Shown: positions 28,988-38,369, numbered from the stretch's first letter. The stretch is DNA of 39,908 nt from Methylococcales bacterium (GCA_018671575.1 JABHHM010000026.1:1-39908), one strand, 5' to 3'. Notes: generated by a model from the letters alone, not told the origin. Program-made: numbers and translations.

Positions 28988-31858
28988 ATGAAAAAAATAT
29001 TTCATTTCATATTTTGTGCCATGTTATCAGTGATGTCATCTTCGTCGTATGCGTTCAAAATTGATACGCATATATGGATTGGTCAGCAGATTATTAATGA
29101 CCTGAAATCAAATATACCCCATGGTCAATTAACATTTAATTATGATTTCGATGAATTTGGTAATTCTAAAGAAGTTAAAATTCCCATAGTTTGGGATACT
29201 TATATGAAAGTTACGGGTTTTTTTGAAGCATTTTTATTAGGAAATATGGGACCCGATGCTACACCTGATATGATTGTTGGACAGAGCGTTATTCATCCAG
29301 GAATTAATCCAGAAAAAAACAATGCAGATGATTGGAAAACAAATCAATGGTTGATGCACATGAGAACTTATGCATATCTGCTAATGGAGGACAAAGGTCC
29401 TTGGGTTTCACATCAACTTGTATCAAATCCTTATTATCATGGTGTTTTAGCTCATGCCGCTGCCGATGTTTTTGCTCACACTTATGTTAATCAATATTCA
29501 GGTGATGTGTTTGATTTAAACGATGGAGAAACCCTGGTTGAACAACGGCATTATGTATTGGAAGGATTTATCTCAAAGCATACACCACCTCTCAAAAATC
29601 ATAAAGGGGATTTGATTGGTGAACCATGGGAAGTAGTACAATCCGACGCCAACACCACAGGAGATCTTGTGAAGTATTCCGAATATGTCAGGGATGTATT
29701 GATATATAACGACGATGTACAAGAGCAATATTTGAAAGTGCCAACGGCTACTCATTTGGCTGCATTTTATGAATTTAGAAAGGGAATTGATAATCTGGAA
29801 GAAAAGTATAAAGAAATAGATAACCAAATAAGTAAGTATCTGCTTCCTTTTATAGCTCGAGACAGTGGTTTAAATAGTATTCTTGTAGGTGACTTTAGTG
29901 AGCTTAATAATCTGGCTACAAAAGTGCTTGAGGAACTGAATAAAGGTAATGAGGACATAAGGCAATTAGTTTCTGATTTGGAGTTTGAATCACGTATAGC
30001 CAATGAAAAAATATTTAACGTGCTGAAATCGACTGTTTTGGATGTGAAAGATTTAGAAAAAGAATGGGTGTCAACACTACAAAAATGGCGTGAAAAGTTA
30101 ATAGAAGTTGCCAGTTTACCTGCAATCCCTGTTTGTCCGAAGATATTTGATAAAGTATGCGAAGAACAAAAAAGAATCATTGAGCAATCCAATAAACTGA
30201 TTATTGATGCGTCTAATGCGCTTGAAAATAAAACTTTGTCTCTAAAAAATGACCTGATTGATAGAACAATTGATATCACTGAAGAAATTCAAAAAATTCC
30301 AGAAATATTGTTAAAAATAGATCAGGCTATTGCGGAACTGGAAAAATTGGGAATGGGGTTTTTGTGGCCTAAACCTTATAACAAGTTCGACTTCATTTTC
30401 ATTAACTGGAAAGAACGCTACGACACCGCCATGTCTGAATACGTCAAAGCATCCACTCAATCCATGATCAATGCAATGAACCCCAACGCAAGCGCATTAG
30501 AACCTATGGCAAAATGGTTCGAATGCCACCATTTGAGTATCATTGGTTTACCTGGTCAGGAAGTTTGTGGTATTAAAAATATGCTGGGTGAAATTCATGA
30601 GGCAGTCAAACACATTACAAAAATTTTAGACCAAGCCAATATTCTGGGTTCATCATTGCCATTACCCACACCCTCTGATTTATTAGAATTTGTAGACAAA
30701 GAAGTACAAAGCTTAGTCGATAAGTTTAAGGCTAAAGCAATAGATCAACTCCCCGAAAATGTTAAACAAATATTGACTCTTCTGGATGAAGACATAACGG
30801 ATGAAACCTTAAATAAATATTTCACCATAAAAGAAACGGGCTACCCTAAAAAAGGCTTAATCCAGATTCCTAATATGGCAAAAAGAATCAAGGCAGAAAT
30901 GCACTTGACGCCCGATGGACATTTTGATCCTAAAAAATACCCTGTGATTTATAATGCCTTGGTGATGGCAAAATTATCTTTGCTGGACAAAGAGGGATTT
31001 ACGAAATTAGCCGAAGCATTGAATGTTACAGATCACACTCAATATATGGGTGAGTTTAAAAATATTGTCGGACAAGCATTTAAAAATATTGATGTTGGTT
31101 ATCAATGGATGGAAAATCCACCACCTGTGCCAAATAGCTTGAATAAATATAATCTTGCTGATATCAAATCCTATTCAACAGATTTTGGTTTTCTTCCTTG
31201 GAAAGGCGATATGCGGGATAAAATGTTCAGGAAACTATTTATTGGTCCATTGTCTCCAGGTATCGATAGTCCAAAAGAAATCGGTTTTTCGAATATTGTC
31301 GGCTCACAATATCCCTATAAAGTCTGTTCTGCAAATCCCTTTCCTGATGATATCTATGACAAAAGATGTCTGGGAGAACCCAATGATGGGGGTAACGGAG
31401 GTGGTGGTGGAAGCGGGGAGGGAGGTTCTTGTGCCTCAGAATCAGCTACACAAAAAATGCCATATCAGTCAATATATTTAAAAAACTTACGCTCATTTCG
31501 TGACAATGAATTGAGCCAGTCTGAGAATGGTCAAAAAATTACCCAACTGTATTATAAGCATTCCAAAGAAGTGAAAGAAATGATGAAAAAAGATGTTTAT
31601 TTAAGATTGTTGGGTATTCGATTAATATTGCGATCTGTCTATGCCTTTAATCCAAAACAAGTTAAAAAGGACGTTGTACCTCTGGATAAAAATTATTCAA
31701 AACTTGCCATCCGTTTTCTTGAACAAGCCCAGAAAAATGGCAGTGAAGAACTTGTTGATGATTTTAATGAATTAAAAGTATTGGTCGGATCACTTAAAGG
31801 ATTGACCGCACAAGAAGTGCTGGATGAAATCAAATCAATGAGTGATATTTCAGAATAA
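28988..31858 (+). CDS. large exported protein with N-terminal Zn-dependent phospholipase C-like domain and long helical C-terminal region
   Basis: Signal peptide MKKIFHFIFCAMLSVMSSSSYA; FKIDTHIWIGQQII, GNMGPDATPDM, HGVLAHAAADVFAHTYVN, EQRHYVLEGFI His/Asp/Glu pattern; Gly-rich linker GGNGGGGGSGEGG. ORF track starts at 28925. Confidence 0.7.
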   Translation: MKKIFHFIFCAMLSVMSSSSYAFKIDTHIWIGQQIINDLKSNIPHGQLTFNYDFDEFGNSKEVKIPIVWDTYMKVTGFFEAFLLGNMGPDATPDMIVGQSVIHPGINPEKNNADDWKTNQWLMHMRTYAYLLMEDKGPWVSHQLVSNPYYHGVLAHAAADVFAHTYVNQYSGDVFDLNDGETLVEQRHYVLEGFISKHTPPLKNHKGDLIGEPWEVVQSDANTTGDLVKYSEYVRDVLIYNDDVQEQYLKVPTATHLAAFYEFRKGIDNLEEKYKEIDNQISKYLLPFIARDSGLNSILVGDFSELNNLATKVLEELNKGNEDIRQLVSDLEFESRIANEKIFNVLKSTVLDVKDLEKEWVSTLQKWREKLIEVASLPAIPVCPKIFDKVCEEQKRIIEQSNKLIIDASNALENKTLSLKNDLIDRTIDITEEIQKIPEILLKIDQAIAELEKLGMGFLWPKPYNKFDFIFINWKERYDTAMSEYVKASTQSMINAMNPNASALEPMAKWFECHHLSIIGLPGQEVCGIKNMLGEIHEAVKHITKILDQANILGSSLPLPTPSDLLEFVDKEVQSLVDKFKAKAIDQLPENVKQILTLLDEDITDETLNKYFTIKETGYPKKGLIQIPNMAKRIKAEMHLTPDGHFDPKKYPVIYNALVMAKLSLLDKEGFTKLAEALNVTDHTQYMGEFKNIVGQAFKNIDVGYQWMENPPPVPNSLNKYNLADIKSYSTDFGFLPWKGDMRDKMFRKLFIGPLSPGIDSPKEIGFSNIVGSQYPYKVCSANPFPDDIYDKRCLGEPNDGGNGGGGGSGEGGSCASESATQKMPYQSIYLKNLRSFRDNELSQSENGQKITQLYYKHSKEVKEMMKKDVYLRLLGIRLILRSVYAFNPKQVKKDVVPLDKNYSKLAIRFLEQAQKNGSEELVDDFNELKVLVGSLKGLTAQEVLDEIKSMSDISE

Positions 31859-31884
31859 ATGACAAGTATTATAAGGATATAATG

Positions 31885-32010
31885 TAGGAGTTCTGTCTGA
31901 GAACTCGTCTTTCCGCTGGTTCTGTGTTAAAAATGGTCGCAAAATGCTCATTTATACACATAAACTGTACTTTTCGACAATTTTATGCCTTGATTTGACG
32001 AAAATCTGAG
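31885..32010 (+). repeat. MITE-like element, family A copy 3 (degenerate, right terminus lost)
   Basis: TAGGAGTTCTGTCTGAGAACTCGTCTTTCCG...TTTTATGCCTTGATTTGACGAAAATCTGAG then sequence diverges. Confidence 0.78.
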
Positions 32011-32051
32011 TGAGTGGTGATATCGGTTAAATTATTTAAACCACTGAATAA

Positions 32052-32227
32052 GGGGAAGTGAAATAAATAAACGTCCAAATTGTGCAGGATTTTTGTTCGC
32101 CTTTGAGGCGCAAAAATAGGCGTATAGTCGAACTATACAACTATTTTTGCAACAAAAAAGGTGGACAAAAAAATTACTATGCCTTTTGGGTACAAGCAAG
32201 TTGGATGTTTATTTATTGCGAATTCCC
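32052..32227 (+). repeat. MITE-like element, family B copy 3
   Basis: GGGGAAGTGAAATAAATAAACGTCCAA...TTGGATGTTTATTTATTGCGAATTCCC flanked by TAA (32049-32051, 32228-32230). Confidence 0.85.
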
Positions 32228-33145
32228 TAAGCCTGAATCTTTCTCTATAGCACCACCGTGAATTTCCATTAGCCGTGGTAAAAAGTTGGAAATTTCCATC
32301 GCCATGATTGAAAAGTCGGCATCAAATTGTGCTTCAACTGATTCATCATCAGATTGTTCGGCTTGATCTAGCACCAGATCATCATACTTAATGCGTTTGA
32401 CTGAAAGGTCATCACATAATAAGAATGAAAATTTCTCATCCCAATTCAGTGCCAGGCGTGTACAGCTTTTTCCAGCTTCCAGATGATTGGTTATTTCGGT
32501 GGATGTTAAGTCAATATTTTTACATCGAATAATACCACCATCAGATTCTAAATCTCTCAGTTCGCATTCATTTTCAATGCTAAAATCTGCAGGAGGAGGG
32601 TTTTCAGTCATCCATGAGGTGAGAATGTTACTGGTTAATGTGTGAGTTTTTGGTGGTTCAACAGGCAGTGATCCAAGGCAGTTTCTGAGTAATACCGTTA
32701 ATTCTTCTGCTTTATTTCGACTGGCAGAATCCACGATTAGCCAATTGTTTTTTAAGTCAAAGTAAGCATAAACTTTGGATGTTTTGGTAAAGGCTTTGGT
32801 GGTTAGGTCATGTAATACTTCTTCACGAATTTCTTCTTTTTCTTTTTTTCGGACTTTGCGCATTTGCGTGTCTTCAATTTCTTGAACTTTCTCATCAACG
32901 TATTCGCGAACGACGGAGGCAGGTAAAACTTTTTCTTCTTTTTGAGCACAGACCATGAGGTAGCCGTCAATGCTTTTGAAAAGCTCATCGTGTTTTTTAT
33001 CAACGGGTGAAATCAAACCATAAGAAAACATTTCCAGTTTTCCGCAAGGTCTGAATTTGTGTTTTTGTAGATCTTCTTGAATTTGTTCTACCGATTGAGT
33101 TAACGGCTTGTAAAAACGGTATAGACAGAGATTTTTAAACCACAT
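32213..33145 (-). CDS. rdgC: recombination-associated protein RdgC
   Basis: MWFKNLCLYRFYKPL, FRPCGKLEMFSYGLISPV, TRLALNWDEKFSFLLCDDLSVKRIKYDDLV. Confidence 0.95.
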   Translation of the reverse strand: MWFKNLCLYRFYKPLTQSVEQIQEDLQKHKFRPCGKLEMFSYGLISPVDKKHDELFKSIDGYLMVCAQKEEKVLPASVVREYVDEKVQEIEDTQMRKVRKKEKEEIREEVLHDLTTKAFTKTSKVYAYFDLKNNWLIVDSASRNKAEELTVLLRNCLGSLPVEPPKTHTLTSNILTSWMTENPPPADFSIENECELRDLESDGGIIRCKNIDLTSTEITNHLEAGKSCTRLALNWDEKFSFLLCDDLSVKRIKYDDLVLDQAEQSDDESVEAQFDADFSIMAMEISNFLPRLMEIHGGAIEKDSGLGNSQ

Positions 33146-33214
33146 GAATTTTTACTGCTCCCTAATATTATTGGAATGAAAATAGGGCGTTATTATGCGT
33201 AAGATTCACTGAGA

Positions 33215-33823
33215 CTACAAGCGTTTTAATACCACAACGAGGTGCAATGAGATTTTTTCCATTTCGATGATTAAATTTTGTACATGGGTGATGAAATGGT
33301 TATAAAATGCCAGTGTTGGTAGGGCAATAATCATTCCGAAGGCAGTGGTTATTAAGGCTTCTGAAATACCACCCGCCAGCATGTTGGCATTGACTGTTTG
33401 TTGTTGAGAAAGGGTGGCAAAAACAGAAATCATACCCAAAACAGTTCCTAATAACCCCATCAGTGGGGCAGCACTGGCGATGGTGCCTAAAGTGGATAAA
33501 TATTTCCTAATAATGGGTATTTCTTGTCGGCCAGCTTCTTCCAATATTTCTTTTAATTCAGATTCGCTTTTTTGATAGTTCAAAATGCCTGCCAATATAA
33601 TGTTGGTCATGGGGATTGGGTTTTGTTTGCAATAGGCGGTGGCTTCTGGAATTTTATTGTCCAATAAAATGGTTTCAATTTGTTCGATGATTTTGTTGTT
33701 GATGACTCTATTGCGTCTTAATGCCATTGATTTGATCACGATGATCACCAGTCCCCAGATAAATAAAGCGGTTAGAGGGTAGATCATTAACCCGCCATTT
33801 TTGATGATTTCACTAATTTCCAT
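33215..33823 (-). CDS. MotA/TolQ/ExbB proton channel family protein
   Basis: LSTLGTIASAAPLMGLLGTVLGMISVFATLSQQQTVNANMLAGGISEALITTAFGMIIALPTLAFYNHF. Confidence 0.93.
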   Translation of the reverse strand: MEISEIIKNGGLMIYPLTALFIWGLVIIVIKSMALRRNRVINNKIIEQIETILLDNKIPEATAYCKQNPIPMTNIILAGILNYQKSESELKEILEEAGRQEIPIIRKYLSTLGTIASAAPLMGLLGTVLGMISVFATLSQQQTVNANMLAGGISEALITTAFGMIIALPTLAFYNHFITHVQNLIIEMEKISLHLVVVLKRL

Positions 33824-33837
33824 GATAATTTCCTCTG

Positions 33838-35349
33838 CTATTTTTTCTGTTTTGGCAACAATACAATTTCAATTCGGCGGTTGATTGCTCTGCCTTGTGG
33901 GGTTTTATTATCGGCAACTGGACGATATTGAGAGTAGCCGACAGCGGATAAGTAGGAGGCAGGAATGCCGACTTCATTTTCAAAAAATCGAACCACATTA
34001 ACTGATCTTGCGGCACTCAAACCCCAGTTAGTGGAGAGTAATCCTTGTCTATTTTTAATGGGGACATCATCAGTGTGCCCTCCAATTTGAATTTCCAGTC
34101 CTTGCATTTTATTTTTCAATAATTTGCCAACTTTTTTCAGTAGTTCAAAGCCATCTGATTTTAAAGTAGAACTACCAGAATCGAATAATATTTTATCCGA
34201 CAATTGAATAATTAGGCGATCTTGTTGTTGATTGATTTCTAATTGGTTATTGGTTAGATAAGACTTTAAATTATTATTTAACCCTGCTCTTGCTTGATTA
34301 ATTTGAGATAGTTTTTCGGCATTTTTTTCCGCTTCATTTTTGTAAATAGCCAGTTGTTTTTCTAAATCATTATTTTCATCCGATAAATTATTGATGTTTT
34401 CCAGCAATGTTTCTTCGTTGTCTTTATTGGCATCGTTGGTTTGTGTCAGTTGTTGGATTTTTAACTGGTGTCGTAGTAAATCAGAATTTAGATTTTTGAT
34501 CTTTTCTGTCTGTTGTATTTTGGCCGTAGAATAATTAAGGATTTTTTTGTTGGCAGAGGCAATGACTGTGTTTAAACCTGAAATGGTTTGATCAGATTCG
34601 GTCGTCACTTTTTTGTATTGTGTTGCTAACTGCACAACACGGCTATTTAATGATTCAATATCTGTTTTCTGTTGATTAAGCATTGCTGCTTTTTGCTTGA
34701 TTTCATTGTTTTGCTGTTCAATGCTCAAGTTTCTCATATTGACCAGGTTGGTCATTGCTTCGTGCTGACTGTTGAGTTTTTTTAGGGATGTTTGAGTTGA
34801 CTGATTATTTTCTGAGAGGGTTTTATAACGATCAACCAATTGGATGATTTTAGAATTGAGTGAGTTGATGTCTGTCGATTGTTGTTTGATGGTGGTATTT
34901 GCCTGCAACATGTTTTTGTTGGTTTGATTAATCATCGTTTCTTTTTCTGCCAACTGATTCTGTGTACTGAGAATGGTATCCTGTTTTTGGTTGATGATGT
35001 TTTGTTTGGATCTATTTTGGTTGGTTAAGCTTTGCAGTTGCTGGTTGAGTTGTTTTAGCTTGTCATCCATGATAACAATGCGAGATGAATGCTGGTCGAG
35101 AGACTGTTCTTTTTGTTGAATTTGATTGTTTAGCTGAGACTGTTTGTTTTCATAGTCTGACAATTGCTGTGTTAATTCAGTTTTTTCCTGTTTTAAACTG
35201 GATAGGGCGTTTTTAAGTTCTTCAAGTTTTTCAGGGCTGATGAAAGAGGTGCTGACCGCAAAAAATAAAACCAACAGAAAGACGACGTCAATGAGTGGTG
35301 TCATATCAAGTGACAATCGGCTCTCTTGTTGGAAATTATCAAGTTTCAT
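33838..35349 (-). CDS. ExbD/TolR-like TM segment fused via long coiled coil to OmpA/MotB-type peptidoglycan-binding domain
   Basis: N-term LSLDMTPLIDVVFLLVLFFAVSTSFISPE; ~330 residues Gln/Asn/Leu-rich heptads; C-term ILFDSGSSTLKSDGFELLKKVGKLL...IQIGGHTDDVPI...NWGLSAARSVNVVRFF...VGYSQYRPVADNKTPQGRAINRRIEIVL. Confidence 0.93.
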   Translation of the reverse strand: MKLDNFQQESRLSLDMTPLIDVVFLLVLFFAVSTSFISPEKLEELKNALSSLKQEKTELTQQLSDYENKQSQLNNQIQQKEQSLDQHSSRIVIMDDKLKQLNQQLQSLTNQNRSKQNIINQKQDTILSTQNQLAEKETMINQTNKNMLQANTTIKQQSTDINSLNSKIIQLVDRYKTLSENNQSTQTSLKKLNSQHEAMTNLVNMRNLSIEQQNNEIKQKAAMLNQQKTDIESLNSRVVQLATQYKKVTTESDQTISGLNTVIASANKKILNYSTAKIQQTEKIKNLNSDLLRHQLKIQQLTQTNDANKDNEETLLENINNLSDENNDLEKQLAIYKNEAEKNAEKLSQINQARAGLNNNLKSYLTNNQLEINQQQDRLIIQLSDKILFDSGSSTLKSDGFELLKKVGKLLKNKMQGLEIQIGGHTDDVPIKNRQGLLSTNWGLSAARSVNVVRFFENEVGIPASYLSAVGYSQYRPVADNKTPQGRAINRRIEIVLLPKQKK

Positions 35350-35399
35350 TTTGTTATCCTAGTTGCAACGTATTCAGAGTAATAACGAATCAGTCAGTT

Positions 35400-36539
35400 T
35401 TACTTTTTCTTTCTTTTTTCTAAGCGTGATACTCTTTCCCAGATAGGATGAGACTCTTTCTTTCGACGAACATCTCTTTCCAATAAAAATGCCAGATTTT
35501 TCAAAGCAATGATGAAGTTGGATTCTTTTTTCAGGCAACACTCAAAAGAGTGGATGGCTTTTTCTGGGTTTTTTTCTCGTAAATCAAACCCGATACTGGA
35601 GAAAACCATTTCAGTTTCACCAATTTTGACGATATCACCAAAATTTAATTTGGCATTTTCAATTTCTTTTCCGTTATGAAAAGTGCCGTTGGTGCTTTCG
35701 TTGTTCTCAATGACAAAATAATTGTCCTGATATCGAATGATTGAATTCGTTCTTGATGACTGTGTGTCATCTAACATAATGGTATTGATGTCATCTCTAC
35801 CGATGGTCGATTCAGTAAAATGTAAATGAAAAATGGTGTCAATATCATTGCCAGAAATGATTTTTAAATAGGGTAAAGATTTATAATATTCATTGTCTTT
35901 TTCCAATGATGGGATAATGGATGCCATCATAGTCTGGTCGGCATCGCTCATTATTGTTGCATCATCAACCGACGTTTTTGGTGGTGTTTTATCGCCATTA
36001 AACATGGTCTCTAAAAAGGGTAATGTGCCATCATCTGTTTTGGATTTTTTCAGTTGTGCATTGTTGCCATCTTGTAATTGAACAATGCCTGAGATTTTAC
36101 CACCAACCATACTGAATTGGTCTCCAGGGTGTAAATCTTGTAAGCTTTGTTGGCATAAATAAGGAATGACGGCATTTTCTATGGTTTGTACCAAGCCAAA
36201 GTTGTGTTCTTGTTTTTTATGTCTTATTTGTGATTTTGCGATGAGTACATAGACTTCATCTGCTTTGAATTCAGTGATGTAATGGTTTTTTGATAGAGAG
36301 GTTAGTTTGTTTTTCAATTTTGAAATTTCAGCCTGATTGCTGATGATGAATTGTTCTCTATCTTTGATTTTATGGTCAAGTTCATCTTGAACATCGGCCA
36401 ATAAAATTTTATTATTTTTATAACGATTATAAAAAAATTTATTCGACAGGATTAAAACGATCACCATTAGATTAAGGCTTAATATAATGTGTAATCCGTA
36501 TTCATTTAATAATTCATGTATTAGCTCCATGTCCTGCAT
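35400..36539 (-). CDS. membrane-anchored FHA-domain protein with C-terminal TPR-like helices
   Basis: N-terminal TM helix and coiled coil; FHA core STIGRDDINTIMLDDTQSSRTNSIIRYQDNYFVIENNESTNGTFHNGKEIENAKLNFGDIVKIGETEMVF; NPEKAIHSFECCLKKESNFIIALKNLAFLLER. Confidence 0.85.
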   Translation of the reverse strand: MQDMELIHELLNEYGLHIILSLNLMVIVLILSNKFFYNRYKNNKILLADVQDELDHKIKDREQFIISNQAEISKLKNKLTSLSKNHYITEFKADEVYVLIAKSQIRHKKQEHNFGLVQTIENAVIPYLCQQSLQDLHPGDQFSMVGGKISGIVQLQDGNNAQLKKSKTDDGTLPFLETMFNGDKTPPKTSVDDATIMSDADQTMMASIIPSLEKDNEYYKSLPYLKIISGNDIDTIFHLHFTESTIGRDDINTIMLDDTQSSRTNSIIRYQDNYFVIENNESTNGTFHNGKEIENAKLNFGDIVKIGETEMVFSSIGFDLREKNPEKAIHSFECCLKKESNFIIALKNLAFLLERDVRRKKESHPIWERVSRLEKRKKK

Positions 36540-36732
36540 CCTTTGGTATTTTCTTCGATCTTATTAAATTAATCCTAGCAGAATTCATTCATTTGTTATT
36601 TTAAATTTGATGTAATGATTCCAGTAATTTTTGTAGTATACCTGAAAACGAATTAAAAGTTAAGTAAATTATTATAATCTAATATAGATTGTTGGGATTG
36701 TTTAACAATAAAGCCCTTAAAATCAGTATAAA

Positions 36733-36760
36733 ACTTGATGTTTGCTGTTAACTATTTAAT
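36733..36760 (+). promoter_or_regulatory. possible sigma70 promoter of leuA
   Basis: TTGATG-16 nt-TAATAT upstream of the leuA start; AT-rich context makes this weak. Confidence 0.3.
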
Positions 36761-36797
36761 ATTAGAATATATAGCTACAAAAAATTAGGAGTGGGTT

Positions 36798-38351
36798 ATG
36801 CAAGATAAGGAAAAATTGATCGTTTTTGACACAACATTGCGAGATGGTGAACAAAGTCCAGGTGCATCAATGACTTGTGATGAAAAAGTACGCATAGCCA
36901 AAGCATTGGAAAAGCTACAAGTAGATGTCATTGAGGCAGGCTTTCCTGTGGCAAGTCAAGGTGATTTTGACGCAGTGACATCGGTTGCAAAAACAGTTAA
37001 AGACAGTGTTGTTTGTGGCTTGGCAAGAGCGTTAGATAAGGATATTGACCGAGCTTCAGAAGCATTAAAACATGCCAATGCCTCTCGTATTCATACTTTC
37101 ATTGCAACATCGCCCATTCACATGAAAATGAAGTTACGCATGGAGCCTGATCAAGTCGTTGAGCAGGCAATCCATTCAGTTAAACGAGCGAGAAACTATA
37201 CTGACAATGTTGAATTTTCCCCTGAAGACGCGGGTCGATCTGATTTGGATTTTTTATGCCAAATCATTGAAAAAGTCATTGATGCTGGGGCAAGTACCAT
37301 CAATATCCCTGATACTGTGGGTTATAATGTTCCCATCCAGTTTGGTCATTTGCTTAAAAACTTGATTGAGAGAATTCCCAATGCGGATAAAGCCATTTTT
37401 TCAGTGCATTGTCACAATGATTTGGGTTTGGCGGTGGCAAACTCATTGTCAGCCGTGATGAATGGTGCCAGACAAGTTGAATGTACCATTAATGGTTTAG
37501 GAGAAAGAGCGGGCAATGCAGCATTAGAAGAAGTGGTGATGGCAGTTAAGACTCGAAACGATATTTTTCCTTGTTATACTGAGTTGGATACCACACAAAT
37601 TGTGCAATGCTCACGCCTAGTATCTGGCATTACAGGATTTCCAGTGCAACCCAATAAAGCCATTGTGGGAGCCAATGCATTTGCTCATGAATCAGGCATT
37701 CACCAAGATGGTGTGTTAAAAAACCGAGAAACCTATGAAATTATGCGAGCGGAAGATGTGGGTTGGAGTGCTAATCGTATGGTTTTGGGTAAACACTCAG
37801 GCAGAAATGCTTTCAAAACAAGATTACACGAATTAGGTGTGACCATCACCTCTGAAGAAGATTTGAACGCTGCTTTTACTCGTTTTAAAGATTTGGCGGA
37901 TAAAAAGCATGAAATTTTTGACGAAGATTTACAGGCTTTGGTGACAGATTCCCGATTGGCTGCCGATAACGAATGCGTCAAACTGATTTCAATGAAAGTC
38001 TGTTCCGAAACAGGTGAAACTCCCAAAGCAAAAGTTGTCTTATGGGTCAATGAAAAAGGTGAAAATGAAGCTGTTTGTTTGGGAAGTGGTCCTGTTGATG
38101 CGGCTTTTAAAGCGATTGAAGAAATCGTTAAAAGTGGTGCGAAATTATTGTTATATTCCGTCAGCAACATTACTAAAGGAACAGATTCACAAGGGGATGT
38201 TTCTGTTAGATTAGAGCGTGATGGAAAAATAGTGAATGGCAATGGCAGTGATACGGATATTGTTATTGCATCAGCTAAAGCTTATATTAATGCATTGAAT
38301 AAAATGGTTGTTCAGGCCGATAAAAAACATCCTCAAGGATCGAATGTATAA
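36798..38351 (+). CDS. leuA: 2-isopropylmalate synthase
   Basis: [66 protein letters not shown]-terminal regulatory domain. Confidence 0.98.
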   Translation: MQDKEKLIVFDTTLRDGEQSPGASMTCDEKVRIAKALEKLQVDVIEAGFPVASQGDFDAVTSVAKTVKDSVVCGLARALDKDIDRASEALKHANASRIHTFIATSPIHMKMKLRMEPDQVVEQAIHSVKRARNYTDNVEFSPEDAGRSDLDFLCQIIEKVIDAGASTINIPDTVGYNVPIQFGHLLKNLIERIPNADKAIFSVHCHNDLGLAVANSLSAVMNGARQVECTINGLGERAGNAALEEVVMAVKTRNDIFPCYTELDTTQIVQCSRLVSGITGFPVQPNKAIVGANAFAHESGIHQDGVLKNRETYEIMRAEDVGWSANRMVLGKHSGRNAFKTRLHELGVTITSEEDLNAAFTRFKDLADKKHEIFDEDLQALVTDSRLAADNECVKLISMKVCSETGETPKAKVVLWVNEKGENEAVCLGSGPVDAAFKAIEEIVKSGAKLLLYSVSNITKGTDSQGDVSVRLERDGKIVNGNGSDTDIVIASAKAYINALNKMVVQADKKHPQGSNV

Positions 38352-38369
38352 TTCTACATTAATCAATTC

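Noticed and set aside
29767-30279. 170-aa antisense ORF inside the PLC-like gene
   Set aside because: Composition (Ser/Leu/Phe-rich) is that of an antisense shadow of a helical coding sequence; no motif or plausible independent start context.
33215-36539. Calling the FHA/ExbD-OmpA/ExbB cassette a Zorya defence system
   Set aside because: Only an AB-like motor pair is present; no ZorC, ZorD helicase or ZorE nuclease is encoded nearby, and the D subunit has an ExbD-type TPxID helix with the coil on the opposite subunit.
36600-36797. Leucine attenuator leader peptide upstream of leuA
   Set aside because: No short ORF with a run of Leu codons followed by a terminator hairpin could be found.
37733-38242. 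169-aa antisense ORF inside leuA
   Set aside because: Complete overlap with conserved leuA; shadow ORF.
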